Assembly: GCF_008931805.1 (NCBI RefSeq)
Contig: NZ_CP044399.1
Coordinates: 3,149,370 to 3,213,369, forward strand
DNA from: Moritella marina ATCC 15381
GTDB lineage: Bacteria > Pseudomonadota > Gammaproteobacteria > Enterobacterales > Moritellaceae
Length of the DNA: 64,000 nt
Direction: 5' to 3'
Made by a program: the position numbers and the translations under genes. A model generated the notes under the pieces. It was not told where the DNA came from. It saw nothing but the letters and a program-made list of their open reading frames with translations, and searched no databases. Positions 1-9,627 of the stretch are shown in pieces (within the stretch, counting starts at the first letter, position 1; every line of letters starts with the position of its first letter).

Positions 1-313
1 AAATGTTTCTAAAGTACTTTTTAACATTGCTATTCCTGTATCTCGTCACCGTTATAAGGGTGTCGATTAAACTGCGAGTCATTACTCGCTGCTCTCTGCT
101 AGCGTACGTTCATATTCGTACTTTTTTGCTGTCGCTATTTTGCTGTAGCTAATAGAGCAATAACCGAACCAACTTTTAACGGAATAAAATGACCTATAAA
201 GAGTTAAAGTCAGAGAGGGATTGTTTACTTATTCCCAAACGGGACATAATGTCGCTATAAACAATCGTGCATGGAACAAAATGTCCCGATTAAAATTAGG
301 GTTATTTGTCCCT
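1..313. other. Left-edge non-coding stretch
   Basis: No convincing gene is seen here. The stretch lies downstream of the minus-strand DUF3306 gene. It contains an 8-base inverted repeat, CGGGACAT at 240-247 and ATGTCCCG at 281-288, with a 33-base loop and no T-run, so it is at best a weak terminator or operator. A forward open frame beginning near 221 is antisense to the DUF3306 gene and has no ribosome binding site, so it is not called. Confidence 0.4.
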
Positions 314-1066
314 TTATGTCTCACCCACCTGTTGAAGGTGTTGCTGAAGCTGGTTTTTTTGTTCTTCACCATTTTTTTCACTACAACTCTGTTCATCACA
401 ACTTTTTTCATCACAACAAGACGTCGAACTATTATCAGCCGTGATAGCTTGAACAGCTCCATCATCTATAGAGCTATTGGGGGCTGCAATTGCTCCAGAT
501 TCTGTTTCCGGATCAGTTTCAGTAGCGACTAATACCTCACCTTCTTCAACCAGTTCCGTTTCTTCAATCAAATCAGCTTCAGGCTCTTCCAATACCGTTT
601 TAACCCAACCACGCAACTGTTTCGCGATACTCTCATCAAGCTTAGGAATATTAGAAAAATCCTCGGTGTGATCATCCATAGTACTTATATAGTTAAATTC
701 ATCAGCATGAAATAATTTCGCTAACGCTGCTTTTTTTACTGATTTATCAACGCCATGCTGTAGAAATGAAGCAACACCACTATCAAAGGTGACCTTATCG
801 GCATCATCAATAGTAAGTTCAACTTCGACCTGCTCATCAATAACATCTGTCGATAGCGCTAGATCCGTGGCCGATTCAGCTTGTGGTTCTGAAACATGCT
901 CAATATCCAGCTCTGCATCGCGCTTTAGTGTTAGCTCTGACCCCTGATTCTGATTTTGATTCTCAGTTTCGACAACAGCGTCTTTAATAACGACTAAATC
1001 AGTTTCTGTATGGTCTTTTGCCGCTAATGAGCGATCTGACCAACGTTGAAAAAAGTTATTGGCCAC
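314..1066 (-). CDS. DUF3306 formate dehydrogenase-associated protein
   Basis: Predicted 250-residue acidic cytoplasmic protein of the DUF3306 family, which travels with DUF3305 and fdhD in formate dehydrogenase clusters of marine gammaproteobacteria; its molecular role is not established. The N-terminus carries the family-like FFQRWSDRSLAAK segment, and no signal peptide or membrane segment is seen. I chose the GTG at 1066 because AAGGGC lies about 8 bases upstream and because the frame further upstream runs into DUF3305; this gives an 11-base overlap with that gene and suggests translational coupling. The C-terminal tail is rich in Cys, Asp, Glu and Gln (SCCDEKSCDEQSC), which could bind metal, but this is inference. 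Confidence 0.75.
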   Translation of the reverse strand: MANNFFQRWSDRSLAAKDHTETDLVVIKDAVVETENQNQNQGSELTLKRDAELDIEHVSEPQAESATDLALSTDVIDEQVEVELTIDDADKVTFDSGVASFLQHGVDKSVKKAALAKLFHADEFNYISTMDDHTEDFSNIPKLDESIAKQLRGWVKTVLEEPEADLIEETELVEEGEVLVATETDPETESGAIAAPNSSIDDGAVQAITADNSSTSCCDEKSCDEQSCSEKNGEEQKNQLQQHLQQVGET

Positions 1067-1586
1067 TTGAACGCCCTTTCTTGTCTTTACAACGTTTCTT
1101 TTTAAATTCAATCAGTTCGCCGTTTCTACCGATGAATGCTTCCATCCAAGCTTGCACTGGTAATGGCATTTGAATGTGCAACACTTGATAGTCGCCATCC
1201 ATATAACTACTCGCAACACTTTGCGCCGCAGTGATCAGTAATGGCGAAAATTGCTCGTCAGTCACTTCACAAACAATAAATAGATGAGGGTCTTGTGAGC
1301 TGAGGTTAAAACGGTAATCAGTCCGTTCATCGCGGTATAAGAATAGCGTTCGTTCATAATGAGTCGTAGTACCAGCAGTATCGCAATTATCTTCTGCTGT
1401 AGTGCTCACGGGCGCTTGCTGATACAGCCCAATATCTTCAATAGACCAAGACAAAGTAGTCCAACGCCCAACTTGTTTTTCTTCAGAACGAAGACTGAAG
1501 GCGATTGGCCAGCTTGATTCGTCTTTCGCTAAGCGCGTATGTTCATCACCCTTATTTAGAGGTTTATCTTCATCACGTAGTTGCAC
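1056..1586 (-). CDS. DUF3305 formate dehydrogenase-associated protein
   Basis: Predicted 176-residue soluble protein matching the DUF3305 family by its core (WPIAFSLRSEEKQVGRW and the later QMPLPVQAWMEAFIGRNGE) and by its position directly before DUF3306. Family members occur only beside formate dehydrogenase maturation genes; no biochemical activity is assigned. The start is a GTG at 1586 with GGAG 5 bases upstream. It lies divergent from fdhD across about 200 bases, so the two arms of the cluster probably share a control region. The C-terminus is strongly basic (KKKRCKDKKGR). Confidence 0.75.
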   Translation of the reverse strand: MQLRDEDKPLNKGDEHTRLAKDESSWPIAFSLRSEEKQVGRWTTLSWSIEDIGLYQQAPVSTTAEDNCDTAGTTTHYERTLFLYRDERTDYRFNLSSQDPHLFIVCEVTDEQFSPLLITAAQSVASSYMDGDYQVLHIQMPLPVQAWMEAFIGRNGELIEFKKKRCKDKKGRSSGQ

Positions 1587-1782
1587 ACATGCTCCTTTAT
1601 TCTATTTTTATAATTATTTAGAATTTTTTACCTAATCTTCCCCTACTCAGCAAAATTTAGACCAAGTTAGAACGAAATGACAAATAAACGAATAATAGCC
1701 AAGTTACTTCGAAGCTTTAGTGTAAGTTGGAATGAACTTTGCTTTACCTCTTCATAGATATATAAACCAGCAGGAATTTCGG

Positions 1783-2643
1783 ATGCCGCAATTACCAAAA
1801 ATAATTAGAACCAATTCTTCAGTTGAACACACCATGACAGTTGACATCATGGACGAATATGGCGATACCATGACCAAAGAGATCGCCTGCGAACACCCAC
1901 TCACTATCTACTTAAACTGGGTAGAAATTGTTACCGTGATGACACTCGGCGCACGCCCTGCTGATCTGGTATTAGGTTATTTAAAAAACCAAGGCTTTAT
2001 TGAAGACATTACCGCTATTGAATCAGTGATTATTGATTGGGATACAAATTCAGCAGCCGTGATCACGCGTGAAAGTACCGATGGATTAGCAGAGAAATTA
2101 ACCAAGAAAACCGTTACCTCTGGCTGCGGCCAAGGCACTATGTTCGGTAACGTGATGAAAAAATTAGAAGGCATAACACTGCCACAACCTAGATTACGCC
2201 AATCAAAATTGTATGGCTTGTTAGAAGCATTAACGCATCACAACGCAACGTATAAAGCCGCTGGTGCAGTACATGGCTGTGCGGTATGTAAAGACACCGA
2301 GATCTTGTCGTTTGTCGAAGATGTAGGTCGTCACAACGCCGTTGATACTTTGGCTGGGGAAATGTGGTTAAAAGGCCAAACGGGTGAAGACAAGATATTT
2401 TATACCACTGGTCGCCTCACGTCAGAAATGGTGATTAAAGTCGCGCAAATGGGTATTCCAGTATTGCTATCGCGCTCTGGTGCAACGCAAATGGGCTACG
2501 ATTTAGCGAAAAAATTAGGTATTACAATGGTCGCGCGTGCTAAAGGTAATCGTTTCCAAGTGTATAACGGGATGACGAACTTGATCTTAGATGTCAAAGG
2601 CCCTGACGCAGAAGAGCAAGCAGTTGTCGGTAAGACTGCATGA
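1783..2643 (+). CDS. fdhD: Formate dehydrogenase accessory sulfurtransferase FdhD
   Basis: FdhD moves sulfur from IscS to the molybdenum cofactor of formate dehydrogenase in the cytoplasm. Family hallmarks are present: GYLKNQGFI, the loop TSGCGQGTMFG (Cys about 115), GAVHGCAVC (Cys 166 and 169) and the signature EDVGRHNAVD. The usual CxxC pair of E. coli FdhD (CGVC) is here CGQG, so the second cysteine is missing and the nearby GCAVC pair is extra. The ATG at 1783 is preferred because AGGA lies 6-7 bases upstream; an in-frame ATG at 1732 is possible. The last 4 bases overlap the following regulator. About 286 residues, normal for the family. Confidence 0.9.
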   Translation: MPQLPKIIRTNSSVEHTMTVDIMDEYGDTMTKEIACEHPLTIYLNWVEIVTVMTLGARPADLVLGYLKNQGFIEDITAIESVIIDWDTNSAAVITRESTDGLAEKLTKKTVTSGCGQGTMFGNVMKKLEGITLPQPRLRQSKLYGLLEALTHHNATYKAAGAVHGCAVCKDTEILSFVEDVGRHNAVDTLAGEMWLKGQTGEDKIFYTTGRLTSEMVIKVAQMGIPVLLSRSGATQMGYDLAKKLGITMVARAKGNRFQVYNGMTNLILDVKGPDAEEQAVVGKTA

Positions 2644-3554
2644 GCGAAAATTCCCCCGCGTTCATGAATGTAAAACAAGTGGCTGAGTATTTAGACCTGA
2701 ATGAAAAAAAGGTCTACACCCTGGCGAACGATGGCCATTTACCTGCAACAAAAGTCACGGGGAAATGGTTATTCCCCAAAGCTATGTTAGATAAATGGCT
2801 ACTCGAATCTTGCCATAACGGCGTGCTGAATGATCGCTTACTTATCGCAGGCTCAGACGATCCATTGTTACAGTTAGTCGTTGGAAAGATGGCGCAGAAA
2901 CTCGGCAGCGCGGCATTGGTTGGTTATACCTCAACAGGCACGCGCCAAGGTTTAGCCATGCTCAGTAAAGGCCATGTGGATATATGTGCGATCCATTGGG
3001 GTCATGCAGAAGAAGCTGCATTGCGTCACCCTGCTTTACTGCAGCAATACCCAGGACATAAAAACTGGGTGCTGATCCATGCCTTTGAACGTCAACAAGG
3101 CTTAGTCGTGAGTAAAGAACTTGCTGACTTAGTTAATTCTCGTTCGTTAAACTTAACCGAATTACTGACTTCACGCTGGCGCTGGGCACTACGTCAAGAA
3201 GGCGCTGGCAGTATGCGGGCTTTGGGTGAATGGTTACACAATCATGCTTACACAGTCGATATGCTTACCGCAGCAGAAACCTGTCATAGTGAACGTGAAC
3301 TAGCATCTTGCATTGCCCGTGGTGAAGCGGATGTTGGCTGTGCCAGCCAAAGCACCGCAGGCGAATTTGGCTTAGGTTTTATTCCATTAGGCACTGAAGC
3401 CTTTGAGTTAGTGATCCCGAAAAATATCTACTTCCGCACTTTGCAGCAACAATTATTGCAGGCATTGACCTCGATGGAGATCCAAGCCAAAGGCGATCTA
3501 CTCGGCGGTTATAACTTTAGCCGTACTGGCCAGCAAGTTTGGAGTGCCAGCTAG
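2640..3554 (+). CDS. HTH (excisionase-like) regulator with periplasmic-binding-protein-like domain
   Basis: 304-residue predicted transcription regulator. Residues about 8-55 form a MerR/excisionase-type helix-turn-helix (MNVKQVAEYLDLNEKKVYTLANDGHLPA), and residues about 70-290 resemble the binding-protein-like domain (PF12727 type) used to sense small ligands such as molybdate or related oxyanions. It overlaps fdhD by 4 bases (ATGA), so the two are translated together, which points to control of formate dehydrogenase or molybdenum cofactor genes. No signal peptide is seen, so the binding domain works in the cytoplasm. The ligand cannot be read from the sequence. Confidence 0.8.
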   Translation: MSENSPAFMNVKQVAEYLDLNEKKVYTLANDGHLPATKVTGKWLFPKAMLDKWLLESCHNGVLNDRLLIAGSDDPLLQLVVGKMAQKLGSAALVGYTSTGTRQGLAMLSKGHVDICAIHWGHAEEAALRHPALLQQYPGHKNWVLIHAFERQQGLVVSKELADLVNSRSLNLTELLTSRWRWALRQEGAGSMRALGEWLHNHAYTVDMLTAAETCHSERELASCIARGEADVGCASQSTAGEFGLGFIPLGTEAFELVIPKNIYFRTLQQQLLQALTSMEIQAKGDLLGGYNFSRTGQQVWSAS

Positions 3555-3585
3555 TTGCACTATCTCAATAAAAAACACTAGTTGT

Positions 3586-3624
3586 AAAAAAGCCCAGATA
3601 TCGGCACACGATCTGGGCTTAATT
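3586..3624 (-). terminator. Intrinsic terminator, yiaY/fdh junction
   Basis: Perfect stem AGCCCAGAT (3591-3599) with ATCTGGGCT (3611-3619). Read on the minus strand the stem is followed by a run of seven T, so it mainly terminates the minus-strand alcohol dehydrogenase, and it may work in both directions. Confidence 0.8.
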
Positions 3625-3684
3625 ACATTACCTTACTGGAGTTCTTTTTATTTCTTATCCGTCATTCTTTAATTCTTTCGCAAT

Positions 3685-4833
3685 CTACATCGCAGCATTA
3701 AATATAGCGCAGATTTCTTCATGCGTAGCTTGTTTTGGATTCGTAAAACCACAAGCATCATTCAATGCATTTTTCGCTAATTCAGGAATATCTTCAACTT
3801 TTACGTTTAAGCTTGTAAGTCCTGCTGGAATACCAACCGCTAACGCTAATGCTTTAATCGATGCAATCGCCGCTTCAGCACCTTGCTCTGGTGTCATTTC
3901 TGTTACATCAACACCCATCGCTTTAGCTACATCACGTAGACGTGCTGGACACACTTGCGCGTTATAAGCTTGTACATGTGGCAGTAATACCGCATTACAC
4001 ACACCGTGTGGTAAGTCATAAAAACCACCTAATTGATGCGCCATTGCGTGTACATAACCTAGTGACGCGTTGTTAAATGCCATACCTGCCATAAATTGTG
4101 CATAAGCCATTTGTTCACGCGCTTCGATATTTTCACCGTGTTCTACAGCTGTGCGTAAATGCGCTTGGATCAGTTCCATGGCTTTAATCGCTACTGCATC
4201 TGTAATTGGTGTCGCCGCAATTGATACATACGCTTCAATCGCATGCGTCAGTGCATCCATACCGGTTGCAGCAGTTAATGAAGCAGGTTTCGCTAACATG
4301 AGTTCTGGATCATTGACTGACATTAGCGGTGTGGTATTTTTATCCACGATCGCCATTTTGATATGTGTCGTTTCATTAGTAATAATACAAAAACGTGTCA
4401 TTTCAGAAGCCGTACCCGCGGTGGTATTAATTGCCACTAATGGTAGCTGCGCTTTTGCTGATTGATCAACGCCTTCGTAATCGGCAATATGGCCGCCATT
4501 CGCAGCAACTAAGGCAATACCTTTCGCGCAATCATGTGGTGAACCACCACCGAGAGAGATAACAAAATCACATGCTTGTGCATTTAATATTTCCAAGCCA
4601 CTAGCAACATTGGCTGTGGTAGGGTTTGGCTGAGTACCATCAAAAACTGCAGATTCAACATCGCGTGCAGTTAATAAATCTTGTACTTGTTTTACCATGC
4701 CGATGCTATTAATCACTTTATCAGTGACGATTAAGGCTTTTTTGAAACCGTGAGATTTAATCGCGTCAGCTGCTTGAATTAAACAACCAGCGCCCATTAG
4801 ATTATATGCAGGAATAAAGAATGCAGTGCTCAT
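3685..4833 (-). CDS. yiaY: Iron-containing alcohol dehydrogenase, YiaY type
   Basis: 382-residue cytoplasmic NAD-dependent, Fe-type (group III) alcohol dehydrogenase. It closely resembles E. coli YiaY and the Zymomonas AdhB group from memory: [22 protein letters not shown] for NAD binding, [14 protein letters not shown], and metal-binding histidines in [13 protein letters not shown] and [16 protein letters not shown]. The frame extends 24 codons further upstream, but the ATG at 4833 has GGAG 7 bases before it and matches the family N-terminus, so the upstream extension is rejected. It is a single gene with its own terminator. The physiological substrate (ethanol, threonine or another alcohol) cannot be told from sequence. 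Confidence 0.93.
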   Translation of the reverse strand: MSTAFFIPAYNLMGAGCLIQAADAIKSHGFKKALIVTDKVINSIGMVKQVQDLLTARDVESAVFDGTQPNPTTANVASGLEILNAQACDFVISLGGGSPHDCAKGIALVAANGGHIADYEGVDQSAKAQLPLVAINTTAGTASEMTRFCIITNETTHIKMAIVDKNTTPLMSVNDPELMLAKPASLTAATGMDALTHAIEAYVSIAATPITDAVAIKAMELIQAHLRTAVEHGENIEAREQMAYAQFMAGMAFNNASLGYVHAMAHQLGGFYDLPHGVCNAVLLPHVQAYNAQVCPARLRDVAKAMGVDVTEMTPEQGAEAAIASIKALALAVGIPAGLTSLNVKVEDIPELAKNALNDACGFTNPKQATHEEICAIFNAAM

Positions 4834-5043
4834 AATATATCTCCAAAATAAATTAATAATTGTTGCTGCAATACACTTTGCAAATGCATTGTAAGCAATA
4901 ATCATCTAGTCAACTCGACAAGCTAACCACTATGAGGTAATTATAACCTTTGTCCCTATAAAATAAATGGCTTTATAAAATGACAACAGCTTTACTACCC
5001 ATTTTGGAATAACTGTCACATAATTCGGTAATTTAGATGTTAA

Positions 5044-6165
5044 TTACAGGGTGCGTAGTGGGTGACAGTCTCTTGTCCAAGGCGAACTGAACAAATTATC
5101 AACAAAATTAACAGGCACATCAGCAATCAGTTCATACAACCAATTCGGCTGATTGTCTTTATCGACCAGTAAAGCTCTTACACCTTCAACCAGATCAGCG
5201 TTTAAACAAACATTAACCGCTAAATCTAATTCCAACTGAAAACAGCCTGCTAAATCGAGTGCTGCGTATTGGTTTACTTGTCGATAGAGGATATGCGCCG
5301 AAATTGGACTACCTAACAGCAATTTTTTAATACTGGTTTGTAACCAAGTATCGCTACTATCATGTGCCTGAATACAAGTCATCACATCAGCTAGGTCAGT
5401 ATAAGTACTCAACTCGGTAAACAAGCTTTGATGGTTAATTAAATTACCAGTAGCAAAGTTGGCATCTGCATACTGCGCTGTTAATAGCTCATCCACTTGC
5501 TGGTGATGCAATGCCGTATCACCTTGCCAAGCAAGTGTGGTTAATGCCTTAATCACCTCGTCATATTTGGCGGCAGGGATTAAATATTCACTCAAACCAA
5601 GATATTTAGCGTCGTTGGCGTTAATACTTGCGCCTGTTAAGCCTAAAAATAGCCCCACACCTGGATGCGGTAAGCGATTTAAAAACCACGTCGCGCCAAC
5701 ATCAGGGAATAAACCTATGGTGATCTCCGGCATAGCAATACGTGCAGTTTCGGTAACAACGCGGTGACTCGCGCCCATGAACAGCCCTAATCCGCCACCC
5801 ATAATAATACCGTCACCCCAGACAATCAGTGGTTTGCCAAAATTATGCAGTAAATAATCGACTTGATATTCGGCTGTGAAGTAGTCACTGACAAGCTGCT
5901 TTTTAGCTTCCTCGCCCTCGGTGCTGACCAGCGTTTGTTGTAGTGATTTAACATCACCACCCGCGCAAAATGCTTTCTCACCAGTGCTGGTTAGAAACAC
6001 ACTCACTACACGTTTATCTGTTTTCCAGATCAGCAATTGTTGACGTAATAAGGGGAACATATCTGCACTGAGCGCATGTAACTGACGTGCTTTATTAAGG
6101 GTAATCATACCCACGACATGACCATCATCCGTGGCTAATTCATCAAATAATACGCTGGCTTCCAT
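5044..6165 (-). CDS. 3-hydroxyisobutyryl-CoA hydrolase (enoyl-CoA hydratase/isomerase family)
   Basis: 373-residue crotonase-fold enzyme. Valine breakdown members hydrolyse 3-hydroxyisobutyryl-CoA to the free acid. Supporting motifs are LNKARQLHALS, KAFCAGGDVKSL for the first oxyanion hole, the GGGLGLFMGASHRVVTE block and MPEITIGLFPDVGATWFL, whose Glu and Asp are the catalytic pair of hydrolases rather than hydratases. The C-terminal part (CLNADLVEGVRALLVDKDN) is also typical of hydrolases. No other valine-pathway genes adjoin it here. Start ATG at 6165 is followed at once by family-like sequence. Confidence 0.88.
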   Translation of the reverse strand: MEASVLFDELATDDGHVVGMITLNKARQLHALSADMFPLLRQQLLIWKTDKRVVSVFLTSTGEKAFCAGGDVKSLQQTLVSTEGEEAKKQLVSDYFTAEYQVDYLLHNFGKPLIVWGDGIIMGGGLGLFMGASHRVVTETARIAMPEITIGLFPDVGATWFLNRLPHPGVGLFLGLTGASINANDAKYLGLSEYLIPAAKYDEVIKALTTLAWQGDTALHHQQVDELLTAQYADANFATGNLINHQSLFTELSTYTDLADVMTCIQAHDSSDTWLQTSIKKLLLGSPISAHILYRQVNQYAALDLAGCFQLELDLAVNVCLNADLVEGVRALLVDKDNQPNWLYELIADVPVNFVDNLFSSPWTRDCHPLRTL

Positions 6166-6372
6166 GTAAACTCCGACTGAACAAAAAACCAGTGTAGCGA
6201 AGTTAGCTGATCAAATTCAACTAGCTAAGTGGCTGATTGTGATGTTAGCAAAGTCGATTTAGCTATTTAAACCATCATTTAACGACTAGCATCAAGGTGA
6301 GGTTGATTGTGAGATACCCAAAATACTCACGTTGTGGCATAATAGCCCCACAAAATCTAGAGGATTAATTCA

Positions 6373-6942
6373 ATGTCTATCGAAACAACGTTATTACAAC
6401 GCAGTGGTTCTAAATGTGAAATGTGCACAGCAGAATCTAACCTATCAGCTTATGAGCTACCTGAATCACCAGAAAAAAGCTCAGACTGTGCAGTAATGCT
6501 TTGTGGTACTTGCCTTGATCAAATTAACAACCCAGACACGCTTGATGCAAATCATTGGCGTTGCCTAAACGACAGCATGTGGAGCCAGGTACCAGCAGTA
6601 CAAGTACTTGCATACCGTATGCTTAACCGTTTAGATGCAGACTGGTCACGTGATCTTCTTGATATGATGTATCTAGAAGAAGACGTAAAAGCATGGGCTG
6701 AAAAAGGCGTGCTAATCGCAGCAATGACTGATACGCCAGCACGTGACTCTAATGGTACTATCTTACAAGCTGGCGACAACGTAAACATCATCAAAGATTT
6801 GCCTGTTAAAGGTTCAAGCTTAGTGATTAAACGTGGTACAGCAGTACGTAATATCGGTTTGACAGATAATCCATTGCACATTCAAGGCCGTGCAAACGGT
6901 ACTGCGATGGTGATCATTTCTGCATACTGCAAAAAAATGTAA
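6373..6942 (+). CDS. yjdM: PhnA/YjdM family protein
   Basis: 189-residue soluble protein. The N-terminus has paired cysteines (CEMC near residue 15 and CGTC near residue 44) in a zinc-ribbon-like arrangement, and the C-terminal third (residues about 120-187: DSNGTILQAGDNVNIIKDLPVKGSS) is the PhnA domain. E. coli YjdM is about 111 residues; this longer three-part form, with a middle helical segment, is common in marine gammaproteobacteria. Despite the name it is not a proven phosphonate enzyme, and its role is uncertain. AGAGGA lies 9-10 bases before the ATG, and a strong terminator follows the gene. Confidence 0.85.
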   Translation: MSIETTLLQRSGSKCEMCTAESNLSAYELPESPEKSSDCAVMLCGTCLDQINNPDTLDANHWRCLNDSMWSQVPAVQVLAYRMLNRLDADWSRDLLDMMYLEEDVKAWAEKGVLIAAMTDTPARDSNGTILQAGDNVNIIKDLPVKGSSLVIKRGTAVRNIGLTDNPLHIQGRANGTAMVIISAYCKKM

Positions 6943-7000
6943 TTTGCTTAGTCTGATTCGTTCTTAATGACATGTTAAGCACGAGACGACTAACCAGATC

Positions 7001-7050
7001 AAAAAAGGCCGGTGACCGTTCTGATAAAGAAACGGTCACCGGCCTTTTTA
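7001..7050. terminator. Strong bidirectional terminator
   Basis: Very long perfect stem: AAAAAGGCCGGTGACCGTT pairs with AACGGTCACCGGCCTTTTT around an 11-base loop. A-run and T-run on both sides let it serve the converging yjdM and YeeN-type genes. Confidence 0.95.
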
Positions 7051-7117
7051 TATGTGGAGTTTCATATTGATATAAAACCCCACATATCATTAATCTAACA
7101 AATAGCGTTAGCTATTA

Positions 7118-7837
7118 TTAGCCAACGATTGCGTTATGGTAGATATCTTGAACATCATCGCTATCGTTTAGTGCAGCAAGGAAACGTTCAAACATTTCTG
7201 CATCATCACCAACAACTTCAGTTTCGATTTGCGGTAAGAATGTGATGTCTTCTGCATCAAATTCAATCGCAGGAAATGCTTCTGACAATGCAACTTTCGT
7301 TTTGAAGAATTCTGTGTGTGGAACATAAACAGTTATAGTACCGTCTTCATTCTCTACATCTGAAACATCAACTTCAGCTTCCATTAATGCTTCTAATACC
7401 GCATCTTCATCATCAAATTTGAATTCAAATACTGCTTGATGATCAAACATGTGCGATACAGAACCTTGCGCACCCAATTTCGCGCCATTCTTAACGAATG
7501 CCTGACGAACATCAGTGAAAGTACGTTTACCGTTATCAGTTAGACACTCCACGATAACCATGCAGTTACCTGGGCCAAAACCTTCATAACTTGCACGTTC
7601 ATAATCTTCACCGCCAGCGCCAGCTGCTTTTTCGATAGCGCGGTCAATAACGTGCGTTGGTACTTGGTCTTTTTTCGCTTTTTCAATGATTCGACGAAGA
7701 CTTAAGTTGTTGTCAGGGTCACCACCACCCGTTTTTGCGCATACATAGATCTCTTTACCATATTTAGAGTAGATCTTAGTTTTCATGCCAGCTGTTTTAG
7801 CCATCGATAATTTACGGTTTTGGAACGCTCTGCCCAT
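7118..7837 (-). CDS. yeeN: YebC/PmpR family protein, YeeN subgroup
   Basis: 239-residue cytoplasmic protein of the YebC family (also human TACO1). The N-terminus [20 protein letters not shown] and the blocks [31 protein letters not shown] and GSVSHMFD fit E. coli YeeN better than YebC itself. YebC family proteins were long annotated as transcription regulators; more recent work on relatives links them to relief of ribosome stalling, so the function here is open. The C-terminal half is strongly acidic. It is monocistronic and converges on yjdM. Confidence 0.88.
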   Translation of the reverse strand: MGRAFQNRKLSMAKTAGMKTKIYSKYGKEIYVCAKTGGGDPDNNLSLRRIIEKAKKDQVPTHVIDRAIEKAAGAGGEDYERASYEGFGPGNCMVIVECLTDNGKRTFTDVRQAFVKNGAKLGAQGSVSHMFDHQAVFEFKFDDEDAVLEALMEAEVDVSDVENEDGTITVYVPHTEFFKTKVALSEAFPAIEFDAEDITFLPQIETEVVGDDAEMFERFLAALNDSDDVQDIYHNAIVG

Positions 7838-8086
7838 CTTAATTCACTCTCATTTTAAATTTGAAATAAATACTGTTCGATTTTAGCAGGATTAGCACCT
7901 GTTTTGCCACAAAAGCGTAAATATCTTATCTTTCATCAACAAAATTTAACCAAACTCTCCTAGGAACTTTACCTATTATGGGCCGTCTGACTAATTGTCA
8001 TTGTTATCGGTTAATAATATGTTCTACTATGTTAACTAGATTTACTTAGTTTTCATCGCATAGGTCGCCACTTGTATTTAAAAAGA

Positions 8087-9544
8087 ATGTATCTCAAAAA
8101 AATATTACGTGTAACAAGTACCGCATTATTTGTCGGCGCATTGGGCTTAATGAGTTCAGCGCAAGCGACCAATAAGCTGCCGGAAATCGGTACCGCCGGC
8201 GTTACCGCTTTATCTATCGACCAGGAACGCCAATACGGCGCAGCCTTTATCAAAGTAGCACGTGGATCTTTTCCTATGGTCAGCGATCCTGTCCTGCAAG
8301 AGTACATTGCCGAATTAGGGGCTAAATTAATTAGCCAAACCGATTCAGTGCGCTTTCCGTTTAATTTCTTCTTGATCAAAGATGATGAAATTAATGCCGC
8401 TGCTTTTCTCGGTGGTTATGTCAAAGTACATACAGGGTTATTCTTATATGCCGAAAGCGAATCAGAATTTGCTTCGGTTATTGCTCATGAGATTTCACAT
8501 ATTACCCAACGCCATCTTGCGCGTAGCCTCGAGGCACAAGCAGGCAACAGCCAATTAACCGTTGCAGGTTTAGTCGGCGCAGTGTTATTAGGTATCGCTA
8601 ATCCGGTTGCCGGTATCGCCATGTTACAAACGACGGTGGCCATCAATGCACAATCTGCGATTAACTATACCCGTGCTAATGAATTTGAAGCAGACCGTAT
8701 TGGTATTCAGGTAATGGCAAACGCTGGTTATGATCCTGGAGCTATGTCGACATTCTTCGGTAAACTAGCCGAACAATACCGTTTCAGCTCAAAACCGCCA
8801 CAAATGTTAATCACCCATCCATTACCAACCACTCGTATCACTGAAGCACGAGATAGAGCAGCACTGTACCCAAATCGTTATTATCAGCCAAGTCTCGACT
8901 ATCAATTAGCAAAAGCCCGTATTCAAGTCCGTTACGGTACTTTAAAGCCGAAAGAAGCACTGCAATTCTTTGAACATCAGCTGAGAACCAAAAAATTCAT
9001 TTTAAAAGATGCGGCACTATATGGCCAAGCTCTGGCGCTAATACAATTAAAAAAGAATACTGAAGCTAAAAAAATTGTTAACGAATTGGCGAAAAAGCAG
9101 CCCAACAATTTGTTTTATCTTGATACCCTGACGGACATCGATTTAGCCCTCAAAAACAATGACGAGGCAATCGCCCGTTTACAAAAAGCCAATAATAGAT
9201 ATAACAATAACCCGGTGACAACCATCAATTTAGTCGTCGCGTTGCAGCAAGCGAAACAATACAAACCCGCGAAAAAACTAATTCGAGATTATCTACGTAG
9301 CCATGAAACAGATATGATCGCGTTGAGTATTTATATTGATTTGCTGCGTCAAACCGATGATACCGTCAAAATGTACGTACAGCGCGCTAACCTAGCGCAA
9401 CTCAGGGCGAATTATCCCAAAGCCTTGAACGAACTACAGTCTGCACGTACCGTTGCCACCAGTTCGGCAGATATCGCGCGCATTGATGCACACATGGAGC
9501 AAGTGGAATTAGAAAAGCAAGAAATGCAGGCATTGCAAAACTAG
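8087..9544 (+). CDS. bepA: Periplasmic M48 metalloprotease/chaperone BepA
   Basis: 485-residue exported protein. Residues 1-27 are a signal peptide (MYLKKILRVTSTALFVGALG, cleaved after AQA). The zinc protease core has HEISH (the HExxH motif) and the third ligand in NEFEADRIG. The C-terminal half (residues about 290-480) is made of TPR repeats. BepA helps LptD mature and degrades misassembled outer-membrane proteins together with BamA. A TTG 15 bases upstream is in frame, but the ATG at 8087 repeats the MYLK start and gives a clean signal peptide. The bepA-yfgD order matches E. coli. Confidence 0.93.
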   Translation: MYLKKILRVTSTALFVGALGLMSSAQATNKLPEIGTAGVTALSIDQERQYGAAFIKVARGSFPMVSDPVLQEYIAELGAKLISQTDSVRFPFNFFLIKDDEINAAAFLGGYVKVHTGLFLYAESESEFASVIAHEISHITQRHLARSLEAQAGNSQLTVAGLVGAVLLGIANPVAGIAMLQTTVAINAQSAINYTRANEFEADRIGIQVMANAGYDPGAMSTFFGKLAEQYRFSSKPPQMLITHPLPTTRITEARDRAALYPNRYYQPSLDYQLAKARIQVRYGTLKPKEALQFFEHQLRTKKFILKDAALYGQALALIQLKKNTEAKKIVNELAKKQPNNLFYLDTLTDIDLALKNNDEAIARLQKANNRYNNNPVTTINLVVALQQAKQYKPAKKLIRDYLRSHETDMIALSIYIDLLRQTDDTVKMYVQRANLAQLRANYPKALNELQSARTVATSSADIARIDAHMEQVELEKQEMQALQN

Positions 9545-9566
9545 CCAAGGGACAGGAAACAAGGCA

Positions 9567-9593
9567 AAATGGGGACTTTAAGGATCCCCATTT
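9567..9593 (+). terminator. Stem-loop between bepA and yfgD
   Basis: AAATGGGGA (9567-9575) pairs perfectly with TCCCCATTT (9585-9593). The T-run is weak (TTTGTTCT), so this may only partly terminate transcription into the next gene. Confidence 0.5.
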
Positions 9594-9627
9594 GTTCTAA
9601 GATCTGTTTTAAGGAAAAAGCCAAGCT

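Noticed and set aside
240-288. Inverted repeat CGGGACAT/ATGTCCCG downstream of the DUF3306 gene
   Set aside because: The loop is 33 bases, the arms are short and no T-run follows; too weak for a confident terminator or operator.
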